From Tenrec ecaudatus (Eukaryota > Chordata > Mammalia > Afrosoricida > Tenrecidae), in NCBI RefSeq assembly GCF_050624435.1, contig NC_134535.1, forward strand, positions 75,202,494-75,266,493: 64,000 nt of DNA, written 5' to 3'. The position numbers were made by a program, and so were the translations under genes. The number at the start of each line of letters is the position of its first letter. Position 1 is the stretch's first letter. The notes beneath the pieces were generated by a model. The model searched no databases, was not told the origin of the DNA, and saw nothing but the letters and a program-made list of their open reading frames with translations. Below are positions 1 through 10,600 of the stretch, one piece after another.

Positions 1-418
1 AAATGTACTGAAGTTCCAATTCTTCTACATATTATCCATAGTTTGATATCACCCACACAGTTGGTTACCTTTGCATAGTCAATAAAAACAAGTAAACATC
101 TTTCTGCTGTTCCCATCAGCCATGATATTGTTTCCTGTCTTTTTCTGAATCCTGCCTGCTTGAAGTTCTGTCCTCTCCCTGTTGAAGTACTGCTACGGCT
201 GGTTTTGAATTATCTTCAGCAAAATTTTCCTTGTGTATAAAATTAATGATATTGTTTGATCATCTTTTGATGGCACCAATGGGGATCTCTTCCGCTCGGT
301 GGCCAGGTGTCTTCCAAATGAATAGGCTTGCCGGCTCTCGGGGGCACCTGCAGTGCTGCCTCCGTGTGTTGAAACCTTTCACTTGTTAGCTCATCCGTTC
401 CTGGAGCCTTGTTTGTCA
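1..418 (-). mobile_element. RTE1/BovB-type LINE fragment (reverse transcriptase part)
   Basis: The reverse complement of the first 120 bases reads like the RT core of RTE-clade LINEs: a 'FIDYAK..' type stretch near 95-60 followed by a VDH-like stretch, matching the block that reads FIDYAKAFDCVDH in BovB/RTE1. The similarity runs on through the 'ggatctcttcc...ggccaggt.tcttccaaat' block to about 418. It is a degraded internal fragment with no intact ORF. RTE1 LINEs are abundant in afrotherians. Confidence 0.75.
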
Positions 419-545
419 CCAGTGGACCTCTTCGGCTACTCATTGAGCTGCTAACCACGAGGTCTGTGGTTCGAAGCAGCCGGCCGCTTCTGGAGAGAAA
501 GACGAGGCTCTCTGCAGTGGTCCACTGCTCTTCATCGGGGTTTCG
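419..545 (+). mobile_element. AfroSINE fragment
   Basis: The tRNA-like segment 'gctgctaaccacgaggtc...ggttcgaa' is followed by the 'agaaagacgaggctctctgc' body of the tRNA-derived AfroSINE. Copies are degraded and lack the 5' head. Bases 546-750 downstream look repeat-derived but I could not assign them. Confidence 0.65.
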
Positions 546-2028
546 TGAAGAGCCAGTTTATTTTTGTTTGTTTTTTTCTCCAGAATTAGACTTCCACCTC
601 TTTCGTCCTGGCCTTCTGCTAAAACCTATCCAGTATAGGTGGCTGGGCTTGTCTTTGAAGTGTCTGTGGCTTAGCTCCCAGCACCACAGCAACGTGTAAA
701 GCAAACGGGCCTGCGAGGAACAGCTCGATGGAAATAGCACTTCCAGAATTATGTGGACCTAGATGGAGGATATGCCCTGAAACAGTAGCTTCTCCCCCTT
801 TGGTAGCAGCTTCCCACTGTGGTATTGTTGTTTACTAAAGGTTTCTACGATGCTGTGACAGTACTTTCCGTGCATCTGTTCTTTCCCAATGTGTGGGGTA
901 GGGTGTGCGGTTCCTCCCTTCACTCGTCTTTGTGGGAGAGGGAGGGTTTGGTGGAGGTAGCGATCATGAGACCACATTCTCTCATGCTTGGGCATCCGGT
1001 TAACTTTGACGGCGAAGCAGGAGTTGGGACTGTTTGAAAACTCACTTGCTGTGGGCGATGAAAATGACCTCAGGGGTGAAGGGTCTGGGGAAAGAGACCA
1101 AAGTTCGTACTCCGGGCTTTAGAGAAGAAAAGAGACTTCTGTATTTTAATAGGTTTAGAGCAACGAGAAGCATAAACTTTGCCAGCCCATCTGTTTCAGA
1201 GAAGACAGTTAATAGGAAAGGAGACCTTTGAGCTAAAGAAGGGGAATGGGAGGGAAAATCCAGGAATGTAGCAAGAACTGTCTTTTAAAAACGTTTTGAC
1301 TGAATAGTACCATTTAAAAAACGAGTATTAAAATTTTTAAAAAGACAGCAGCAGCTTTTTTAAAAACTGTTTCTACTGTGAGATTGAAGACAACTCTCAA
1401 CAGTTAGACCACAGAATGTTGCTATTTGCTAAAAGGGGAACACGGTTATTGTGAAGGGCCCCACAGGAACCCGCGGAGGGACTTGAGTCCCGTCAACGGG
1501 GAACTCAGTCTCCTCGGGAAGAACAAGAAGCGGCTTCAGTTGACAAGTGCTGGGGACTAGAAAGGGGCTGGTACAGCCCACGGCCTGTGGTCACGTGCAG
1601 AAGGTGATGGAGGGCGTTACACTGCACTTCCACACAAGACGGGGTCTGGGTACGTCGCCGCCTCATCCATGTCGCTATCCGGAGATTGGGTCTCTTGTTG
1701 AAATCCCTAACTTCTGGGTGAAAATTACATCCGGAGGGTTCGGATGAGGACAGGTGTTGCTTGTTCTGTGTCTCCAGAACAGAAAGAAGAGTTCATTCTT
1801 GAAGAAACAACATTAAACTTGTTTCACATTCAGCTGCTTTAATTCAGTGAAGCCACCACAGCTTAAAACAAGGATGGCTGAAAAGTCTTGGATAGCATCT
1901 TGTATGTTTCTGAGAAAGGAATAGTTCAGCAGGCTGATGAGTAAGATCTAAGAGGTTTACAGGTTAGACACCTGTCTGGGAGGCTTTCATGCAATATAAT
2001 TTAGCTAATGGGGTAAAAAGGACATCTT
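546..2028. other. Presumed TIMELESS intron 1, no gene recognised
   Basis: No ORF here resembles a known protein and no splice-bounded conserved exon is visible. The region lies upstream of TIMELESS exon 2, whose exon 1 (5' UTR only in human) is not in the window, so it is inferred to be intron 1. Apart from A/T-rich low-complexity sequence around 1270-1400, no clear repeat was recognised. Confidence 0.5.
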
Positions 2029-2042
2029 TACCAGTGATTTCT

Positions 2043-2214
2043 CTTTTAAATCATTTTATTGGGGGCTCGTACAACTCTTATCACAATCCATACATCCATC
2101 CATTGTGTCAAGCACATCTGTACATTTGTTGCCATCGTCGTTCTCAAAACATTTGCTTTCCACTTGAGCCCTTGGTATCAGCTCTTCATTTCCCCCTCCC
2201 TCCCCGCCCCCATG
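2043..2214 (-). mobile_element. 5'-truncated L1 3' end with target-site duplication
   Basis: This is the 3' terminus of the long-UTR afrotherian L1, read from the tail side: 'attttattgggggctcgta', then 'aagcacatctgtacatttgtt', then a C/T-rich segment. It is flanked by a perfect 14-bp duplication, taccagtgatttct, at 2029-2042 and 2215-2228, so both ends are defined. Confidence 0.9.
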
Positions 2215-2464
2215 TACCAGTGATTTCTAGGATCCCTCATCTGCTTCAAATCATTTTCTCTTTATGTACCTAGATTTTATATGGTGGTTCTTGTAAGCAT
2301 TCATTTCATATGCTTTTTCTCTCTTCCTTCTTTTATTGAAAAGGGCTTTTGGGTTTTGTAGTCAGCATTGTTATTTTTATGTACAGTGTTTAATAATATA
2401 CCAAAGTTTCTGCAGCTCTTCCCAGCTTTTGACTATTTGGGCTGTTTTCAAGACTAACTGTCAA

Positions 2465-2802
2465 CCCTGATCGATGTGGTGCTGTCGCGTTCTTCCGAGC
2501 CGGACCTAAGCCGCGCCAGACGAGGAACGGACATTCATGGCGAATGGGACCGCTCCTCTCGCTCTGTCCGCGGGCCCCTAGCCTCTTCCCGCCATTCGCT
2601 TGTCGGTGCGTGGGGGAGGCAGGGGTGCGGAATCCGGCTTGCCCTCGCACGTGTGCTTTTTAAAGAAATTGTTATTCATCTGTCTTGCTTTTGCACGCTA
2701 GCTGCTTCCGCATCTGTGTCTGTGTCAATCTGTATTTTTGGCTGGTGTGATGTGTGTCTGCAGTGAATAAACCGAGCATTCGAAAACGTCAACAACAAAA
2801 AA
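2465..2802 (+). pseudogene. Processed retrocopy of an unidentified short transcript
   Basis: A 338-bp insert is flanked by a perfect 15-bp duplication (aagactaactgtcaa at 2450-2464 and 2803-2817). The left part is strikingly CpG- and GC-rich against AT-rich surroundings, like a 5' UTR. The right part is T-rich, carries AATAAA at 2766-2771 and ends in an A-rich tail just before the duplication. These are the marks of LINE-mediated retrotransposition of a polyadenylated RNA. An ATG at about 2537 opens only a 14-codon frame (MANGTAPLALSAGP). I do not recognise the parent; it may be a short or alternatively spliced mRNA or a noncoding RNA. Confidence 0.8.
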
Positions 2803-2817
2803 AAGACTAACTGTCAA

Positions 2818-3842
2818 GAGACCACTTACCTTCACACATCTGACTAGGGTGTTTATGCTCTGAGCTTGTTGCTCATCTGGAAAATGAAGATGGCTGCACT
2901 TGCCACCTGCAACTGCGGCCAGAGTCAAAGTGGAACAATCCGTGGAAAGCGTGCACTAGAAGTACTGCTCTGGTCCAAGTAGTGTTCTCTCCTGCCCCTC
3001 CCTCCCTCATCTTTTCCTGGATTTTCCGTTCTCCAAAATAGGCTCACTCGGTCAAAGGCTCTGACGTAGAATGATCTGTTCGCTCATTCAGCAAGTTATT
3101 TATGGCATGTTGACTATGTTCCAAGCTCTGTTCTCTGCACGCGGTGGGGTGGGGATGCTGCGCCGAACAGCAGCAGGAAGCCATTTCTCAGGGAGTTTCC
3201 TGCCCGTTAGTTTAGCCGCTGACCTTTCTTACTCGGGGTCCCGATGTGGCAGCCAGAGGATAGACATGCTGTCTTCATTCCTTATCAAGTGGAACAACAG
3301 GCGTAGTTTATGGACCCTGATTGGACGATAGGCCCTTATACTGAGATTGCATAGATACTTTCTTGATGTTAAACATTTTTATGAAACAATGGTGCTAATA
3401 AATGTTAGTGTGTTTTGTTCTCATTTTTAATATCTGCCCAGAAAAAATACCAGGACGTTTCAGCCTTTTGTTGGTGCCTCCAGTGCTGAGGGACATATTC
3501 TGGTTCGTGCAACCCTGGCGCGTGGGGACCCCTTGATCTGTACGTTTGTATCATCCTTCAGAGTTTACAGAGTGCTTTCTTCGGGGGGGAGGGGTCGTGG
3601 ATTCTCAGAGGGACTGTGTAAGGAGGTTGAGTAGCCATTCCTGTCAGCCTGGATTCTCTAGGAAGCTGACTCTGGAAGGGTAGGAGTGCGCGGGGTTATT
3701 AAAGGGTATCCCTGTCATAGAACAAACTTTGGGTAGCCTCGAGGAGAAGGGGATTCTAGAATGCTTTGCTGTGCTCATGCGGAACCTCTCCATTGATCAG
3801 AGGCAGTTGTGCAAACAGAACAAGGGAATACTGCATACTTTT
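2818..3842. other. Intronic stretch without recognised features
   Basis: Presumed TIMELESS intron 1. No conserved ORF, RNA gene or confidently named repeat was seen between the retrocopy and the next L1 piece. Confidence 0.4.
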
Positions 3843-3985
3843 AAAAAAAATCATTTTATTAGGTGCTCTTACAATTCTTACCGCAATCCATGCATCCATC
3901 CACTGTGTCAAGCACATTTGTACATTTGTTACCACCGTCATTCTCAAAACGTTTTCTTTCTGCTTGTGCCCTTGATAGCAGCTCC
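3843..3985 (-). mobile_element. L1 3' end fragment with target-site duplication
   Basis: The sequence is the tail-side L1 3' terminus ('tcattttattaggtgctctta...'), 5'-truncated in the 3' UTR. The near-perfect flanking repeats actgcatacttt (from 3830) and actgcatgcttt (from 3986) differ at one base. Confidence 0.85.
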
Positions 3986-4057
3986 ACTGCATGCTTTCAA
4001 GTCCAGGAAGGTGTGCATCGGGGTTGTATCCTCACCATACTTACTCTTCGCTTTTTA

Positions 4058-4188
4058 AATTAATAAGTCATTTTATTGGGGGCTTCTACAGCTCTTGTAA
4101 CAATCCACACATCCATTGTGTCAAGCACATCTGTACATATGTTGCCATCATCATTTCAAAACGTTCTCTTTCTGCTTCAGCCCTTCAA
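4058..4188 (-). mobile_element. L1 3' end fragment
   Basis: Another short copy of the same L1 3' terminus ('gtcattttattgggggcttct...tgtcaagcacatctgtacat'), ending before 'aaccacacttagg'. No clear target-site duplication was found. Confidence 0.8.
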
Positions 4189-4591
4189 CCACACTTAGGC
4201 CATCTGTAAACAAGCAAGTGATCAGCGACTGCCCCCACCTGGCAGCTTTACAATGGTTGCCTGACCCATTTTCCCCTCGCATTCTGCCTGTTGCTCCGCA
4301 GCCTGGTTTTTGTCCAAGCTGCAGGGGATTAGAACCTGAAATCCTAGATCTCTGACATAGCCTCTTCTCTTCTTACACCTGCCAGGACTGGGCCTTCCTC
4401 ATTTCCTATTCTTCTTCCCCACATCCTCCTCTTGGTAGCCAGGATGATGCCGTGAACCACCTCTGATTTTTGTTTTACAGGTGAAGAAAGAAAGAAAGCA
4501 CAGATTTGATTGATTTGCTGGGACTTTTTTTTTTTTTTTGAAAGAGTTTGGGAGTTTTCAGTCTTTTTCTATGCCCTGGAAGAGGTTTGGT

Positions 4592-5075
4592 TTTTTAAAA
4601 ATCATTTCCTTGGGTGGGGGGGTCTTACAAATCTTATGACAATCCATCATTCACTTGTATGAAGCTCACTTGTCCATATGTTGCCATCAACATTTCCAAA
4701 ACATTTTCTTTCTGCTTGAGCCCTTGGGGTATCAGCTCCTCTTTTTTTCCCCTCCCCCCCCATGACCCCTTGATCAAGTATACAGTATTGTTATTTCATG
4801 TCTTTTGTCTCCCTTGTTCGTCCCCCTGGGGGGTGGGCTATATATATATCCAGCCTTGTGATGGGCTCTCTCTTTCTCCCCCTTCCCTGCCCCCACCATC
4901 CCCTACCCTCATGACAATCGCTACTCCCACTGCTGTCCCTGAGGATTTTATCCGTCCTGAATTCTGTGTGTCGAAAGCTCTTATCTATACCAGTATGTGT
5001 ACTCCGGTCTAGCCAGGTCTGTAAGGTAGAACTGGGTCATGGTAGAGCGGGGAGGAAGCAGCGGGGACTCTTTAT
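4592..5075 (-). mobile_element. L1 3' UTR fragment, older copy
   Basis: The L1 3' terminus starts at the 'aaatcatttccttgggtggg' stretch and continues through the C/T-rich UTR, the 'cctgaggattttatccgtcctg' block and 'gtaaggtagaactgggtcatgg'. It is more diverged than neighbouring copies, so probably older. Confidence 0.75.
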
Positions 5076-5884
5076 AAATATTAAATCCTTATTTGGAATT
5101 GGGTGAGCAGCCAGAAGGACTGAGGGAGGTGGTCAGCCCGGGAGCCGCCTCTGCTTTATTGGCCCCGTTCAAAGACTCCCCTGTCACACCTTCCAGGACC
5201 AGCGTGAGCGGTGGTCTCTGGCTCAGCATCGGGACAGACTGCCCTGCTCTCTGTTGTTAGCTTCCTAGGCTGCCGCTTGGAGGAGAGAGCGGACGGGGCA
5301 GCCCTTCAGTGTGTGTGTGTGTCCATACGTGCACACATGAGGGTGTCTGGTTTCTCTTTGAGGAGAATCGGAAGCTCACCCACAGGTGTCGGGTTGGCAG
5401 GTGCCATGAGAAAGGGCTGGGCACAGGGTCTCCCTTCGGCCCTCCTGGTCCCCCAGCGAGTGTTTTCACTGATGCCCGCTGGGCTGAGCTGTCAGAAAGT
5501 AGGCTAGGGCTGGGCACGGCGGGGGTGGATGATGGCAGGCAGCTGGCAGACTGGGAGCCAGTGACGCAAGTGCGGGAGCCACAACAGGCTCTAAACCTTA
5601 GGCCTGGCACACGACCCCCTTCCTGTGGGGGGGCGGGGGTGGAGTCAGGCAGGAGGTGGGTAGGAGCATGAGAAAAGGGCTTTTCAGAAGATTCTGCGCT
5701 GGCCCGGGAGCAGTGCCGACGGACAGGATGGATGGATGGTTCTGATCCCCGGGCCAGGGTAAGCAGCCCCGTGGGCTTCTGGTTGTGTCTGTGTGTGTCT
5801 GTTGCGAGTGCTGGGATTCTGGGTCCGTGTCTACTCCTTTCTCAGAGGAGGGATCTTACTAAAAGGGGGGGTGAGGGGTGCTTT
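5076..5884. other. Intronic GC-rich stretch without recognised features
   Basis: Presumed TIMELESS intron 1. Open frames of about 120 codons on both strands come from low stop density in GC-rich sequence and resemble no family I know. Confidence 0.35.
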
Positions 5885-6000
5885 TAGAGAGAGCCGACAA
5901 GCCAAAAACCAAACTCATGGCCATTCATAGCGACGCTATATGACAGGGTAGAACCGCCTCTGGCCTTCTGAGAGCATCACTCTATGGAAGTTGAAAGTCC
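5885..6000 (-). mobile_element. AfroSINE, reverse orientation
   Basis: The reverse-complement tail 'agccaaaaaccaaactcatg' and the block 'catagcgacgctatatgaca' match the 3' half of AfroSINE. Confidence 0.75.
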
Positions 6001-6534
6001 CATCTCTCTCCCTTTCCCTCCACCTTCCTGGCTTCTACCCTGATGACCAGAATTTAGGGTCACTTTGGGGAGCAGAGTGAGGGCGCTCGGTACACCCCTG
6101 GTGCTGCATGCAGAAGCCTCGGGGCTCCTCAGACCCTGCTGAGCAGAGAGGCAGCATGCTCAGAGCTGGGTTCCCCTCATACCCGTGGCACGTGATGTTG
6201 AGCGACGTCAGCGTGTGTGGAGGGGCTCGGGAAGGTGGGGGGGTCTTGAAATACTGAGCGAGAAGCCTGTTCCCCCCCCCCTCCCAGGGGTGGAATGCCC
6301 AGTGAGCATGGGTTTACCCCAAGCCGCGGTGAACAGCCTCGGGAAACTACCGCTTAGTAAGTTCGCCCAAGGCAGGCCGCGCTCCCCTTGCTTACTGGGT
6401 ACACCTTTGGAAAGAGGCCTGATTCTTACGGAGGAGCTTTGGGTCAGGAGGCAGACTGGGGCAGAGTCTGGTGTGGTGGGAACTGGGGTGCGAGTGTTCG
6501 TTGCTGGTCTGTGAGTAGGCACCATGAGCCCGGG

Positions 6535-6665
6535 CTGGAGCTCTGGTGGTGTGGTGGGCGCCACGTTGAGCTGCTAGCCACAAGGTCCAGCCGTTCCCTG
6601 GGGAAAGCTGAGCCCGTCTGCTCCTGTGAAGGCTGAAACGCAGAGGGGCAGTTCCACCCTGCCCC
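6535..6665 (+). mobile_element. AfroSINE fragment
   Basis: Diverged AfroSINE body: 'gttgagctgctagccacaag', a 'tctgctcctgtgaaggctga' type segment and 'ggggcagttccaccctgccc'. Confidence 0.6.
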
Positions 6666-7084
6666 TCCCTAAGGCTGGCTCTCTGAGCGCGAGACTCTGA
6701 GCTCGTGTGCTTCTTTCTAACCAGCCTTCCTTTTGACGAGGCTCGTGGGCTCTGAAATAGACTGGCTCCCGTTTATCAGAGCAGGCCAGCATAGGGGCCA
6801 GTTGTTCATGTTTAGCTCGGCCCCGCGCTGCGTTTCAAGGTTTCCTGGAGCGGGAAAGAAAGACACAATGCACAGGGGGCCCTGAGCTTCGGTTAAGGGT
6901 GATGCTGAACACATGCGGAACTTAATGAACTGAACTCAGTCCTTGAGGACTCTAGAAACGGCAGGCGTTTTAGGCCCTATATGTGTATCACAAAAATAAA
7001 ATGGAATATTGAAGAAGAATTAAAGGTTTCCTTGGGGTTTTGGGTTCTGAGCAAAGTGAGGCCGTGTGTTCAGAATAGTCTAGA

Positions 7085-7135
7085 GCAGTGGTTCTCCACC
7101 TTCCTGCTGCCGCCAACCTTTCTTATAGTTAAAGG
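7085..7135. mobile_element. SPIN hAT terminal fragment
   Basis: Starts with cagtggttctccaccttcct, the terminal inverted repeat sequence of SPIN elements. It breaks off after about 50 bp, immediately left of the complete element at 7144. It is probably the remnant of an earlier insertion. Confidence 0.5.
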
Positions 7136-7143
7136 GCCTAGAG

Positions 7144-7593
7144 CAGGGTCCTCAACCTTTCTAGTGCTGCGACCCTTTAATACAGCTCCTCCTGTGGTGG
7201 TGACCCCCCAACCATAAAACTATTTCCGTTGCTTCTTCATAGCTGTCATTTTGCTATAGTTATAAAGCATCATGTGACTATCTGATATGCAGGATGTATT
7301 TTCATTGTTACAATTTAACACAATTCAAGCATAGTGATGAATCACAAAAACAGTATGTCGTCATATATTGTGAAATATTTTTTCTAATGACAAATAAATG
7401 AAATTTTGTCTTGAAGCATGGTGTAGCATGCTCTTGACACCAGGTACTGGTATGTGGGCATATCTGCATGTGGGTGGACCCGCCTGGAGACAGGAGCAGT
7501 GTCTCGGTTCCCAAGACCATCAGAAATATGTTTTCTGATGGTCTTAGGTGACCCCTGTGAAAGGGGTTGAGGCCCACAGGATGAGAACCGCTG
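7144..7593 (-). mobile_element. Non-autonomous SPIN-type hAT element
   Basis: A 450-bp element bounded by inverted ends (cagggtcctcaacc... and ...gagaaccgctg) and flanked by an 8-bp duplication, gcctagag (7136-7143) and gcctagaa (7594-7601). This fits the nnnTAnnn target of Buster-group hATs. Its interior (about 7330-7420) is the reverse complement of the 3' region of the transposase-bearing copy (about 60300-60400), so it is an internal-deletion derivative. A hairpin, aagaccatcagaaa / ttttctgatggtctt, lies at 7513-7546. The right end is 27 bp from TIMELESS exon 2. Confidence 0.9.
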
Positions 7594-7620
7594 GCCTAGA
7601 ATCTTTGCTTGTCTCTGCAG

Positions 7621-10600
7621 ACAGCGTCCTTCCTGCCTCTCCTGCCTCCGTGGGCCGTCTCTCTGCTGGCTGGTCACTGTTGTATGGACTTGTACATGAT
7701 GAATTGTGAACTCCTGGCTACGTGTAGTGCCCTGGGGTACTTGGAGGGAGACACTTACCACAAGGAGCCAGATTGCTTAGGTGAGTTCACCTTGTGAAGG
7801 AAACAGGTTTGGGGTGTGTTTTTTTAAGCTCCAGCTAAGGTGGTCTGTGGAATTTCTCAAGCCATTAGTATGACAAACTCCTGGAGCTGCTGGCAGAATT
7901 CCATGTCTTTGTCTTGTTCTGCCCCTGCAGAGTGCGTGAAGGATTTGATTCGGTACTTGAGGCATGAGGATGAGACCAGAGACATACGACAGCAGCTGGG
8001 GGCAGCCCAGATCCTGCAGAGTGACCTCCTGCCCATCCTCACCCAACACCGCCAGGACAAGCCTCTCTTTGATGCTGTCGTCAGGTTGAGTCCCCAGTCT
8101 TTAGTGTTCAAGCTGCTACGCTTGGGTGTGGGCTCGGGGAGGAGATTATACAACTTCTCTCACCGCCACTGTCCCCGCAGGCTGATGGTGAACTTGACTC
8201 AGCCGGCCTTGGTCTGCTTTGGCAGCCTTCCCAAGGAGCCCAGCTTCCGGCACCATTTTCTGCAAGTGCTGTCCTACCTGCAGGCCTACAAAGAGGTGCG
8301 GCTTTCAGTTCTAGGGTAGTAAGGCAGGAGCGAGAGGGTGGTATCTAAGGCCCCTTCCCCCATTTCGCAGGCCTTTACCAGTGAGAAAGCTTTTGGAGTT
8401 ATCAGCGAAACCTTGTACGAACTGCTGCAGCTGGTAAGTGCGCCTCTACCTCACAAGATCCCGTGGGCCAGTTGACAGACACCTCATACCTCGCCTAGGC
8501 AGCACTCGGCCTAGGCACAAGAAGATGGGGTCGTGCCTGGAGATGTGATTCTAGCCTTTGGGAATATAGTAGTCCCCTCCCTGGCTCTGTCTGCCTCAGG
8601 ATTGCTTGAACGTTTCCTCCTCTTGCTTCATGGATCCTGGTTCTCGTGCTTGCCCCGTCCTCCAGCCAGGTTAGGTGCTCCTGCGGCCGTGTGGAGCCTT
8701 CATCTCACTTTCCCGCTTCTGACCAGGGCTGGGAAGAGCGGCAGGAAGAGGACAACCTGCTGATTGAGCGGATCCTGCTGCTGGTCAGAAATATTCTGCA
8801 TGTTCCAGCCGACCCCGATCAGGATAAAGTAAGAGTGTTGGGTAGGCTGAGTTCGCGGTCCTGGCTGGGTTTCCTGGCTTCTCTGTCTTCCGATGAGATG
8901 GGGCAAAGACGCGTGGTTATTGGAATGAGTGGAGCGCATCCCGGCAGGGCAGTAGACCTGAATGGCCCTCCCTCAATCCCCTGCCCACTCACTGCGCAGA
9001 GCATCGATGATGACGCCAGCGTTCATGATCAGCTTCTCTGGGCAATGCACCTCAGTGGCCTGGATGACCTGCTTCTCTTCCTGGCCAGCGCACCGGCGGA
9101 ACAACAGTGGAGCTTGCATGTGCTAGAGATCATCTCCCTTATGTTCCGTGACCAGGTGAGGTCCTGGACTGTCGCCCCAGTCCCCTCTCCCCTGGTCCTT
9201 TCCCGCTCTGCTGCCAGAATTGTTCTCTAATTGCCAGCTACGTTGTCTGCTGTATCCAGGGGTCTATCAGCCGCACCCGACCATGAGTTCCCGTTAGTTA
9301 CGTGGTCCTGTTGTGTTCACAGAGGCCCGAAGATGAAGAACGACCATCCTTTTGACTCTCCCCTCCTTTCTGCAAATCTAGAACCCTGAGCAGCTGGCAG
9401 CAGTAGGGCAGGGACGCTTAGCTCAGGAGAGGAGCGCAGATGTGGCGGAGCTGGAGGTGCTGCGCCAGCGAGAGATAGCAGCAAGGAAGACTCGAGCCCT
9501 CCAGCGAAGCAACAGGTGCGTGGCAGAGATCTGCGCTCCCCACTCCCTCTCGGGCTGTGCTTGCTGACGGCCGGGCCAGAGCCTCAGGCAGTGTCCGACA
9601 ACATTCGCAGCTGCACTGTGCGCACGCGGATGTGCTGAGAAAATCAGCACAGGGATGAAGCTTCCAACGAATCGAGGAATCACCCCGAAGGTGGTTGTTT
9701 TTGTTTTCTCCTGTAGGCATTCTCGATTTGGGGGCTCCTACATTGTCCAGGGCCTGAAATCCATTGGGGAGAGGGACGTCATCTTTCACAAAGGTCTTCA
9801 TAATGTGAGTATGCGCACGTCTGGGGCAGGAATGTCGTGGGGTTGAAGGACCAGACCTCAGAAGGGCCAGCTTCCCCGAGGGTAGAGCTTCTATGGACTT
9901 AGGCCTAGAGAGCTGGAGACGGGGCATGGAAGAGGGGCGTGGGCATTAGCCATGTTGTCCTCACTTCTGTCTTTGCCTAGACCCAAACTAAGGGAGATAA
10001 TTGTAGCCCCAGGGAGAGGGGAGAGCGCTGGCCAGGATTAATTCTAGCCCCGCACCCCGTATCCCCAGCTCCAAAACTACAGTTCCGATTTGGGGAAGCA
10101 GCGGCGAAGGGTCCCTAAACGGCGCCAGGCTGCCCGGGAGCTGTCTGCTCAGCGCCGCTCGGCCCTCAACGTGCGCCTTTTCCTCAGAGACTTCTGCTCC
10201 GAATTCCTGGAGAACTGTTACAACCGGCTCATGGGGGCCGTGAAGGTGAGGACCTTGCACCTAGAACTGGGGAGGAGAGAGGAGGGGGTGGGGGGCATGG
10301 ACAAGCAGAGCAACTCGGGGTGGGTAGCCGACCCTGGCAGGTGTGTGGTCCAGGTGGTAGGAAGGGTTTAGAGCAGCGGTTCTCAACCTGTGGGCCATGA
10401 CCCCTTGGCGTGTCAAACGACCCTTTCACAGGGGTCGCCTAACACATCCTGCATATCAGATATTTACAGGACAATTCATAACAGCAAAATGACAGTGATG
10501 AAATAGCGACGGAAATAGTGTTAGGGCTGGGGGGTCACCACAACACGAGGAGCTGTGTGAAAGGGTCGCGGTGTGCGGAAGGTGGGGAACCGCTGGCTGC

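Noticed and set aside
4614-5012. 132-codon frame
   Set aside because: Lies entirely in L1 3' UTR; the 'protein' is translated C/T-rich UTR.
1-7600. A gene upstream of TIMELESS (for example MIP) or TIMELESS exon 1
   Set aside because: No similarity to aquaporin or other neighbours and no promoter-like CpG island. The only CpG-rich patch (2465-2650) lies inside a retrocopy flanked by a target duplication.
7684-7797. TIMELESS exon 2 reading on past 7780
   Set aside because: The frame is open to 7797, but similarity stops at DCL and a gtgagt donor follows 7780. The joined exon restores [10 protein letters not shown].
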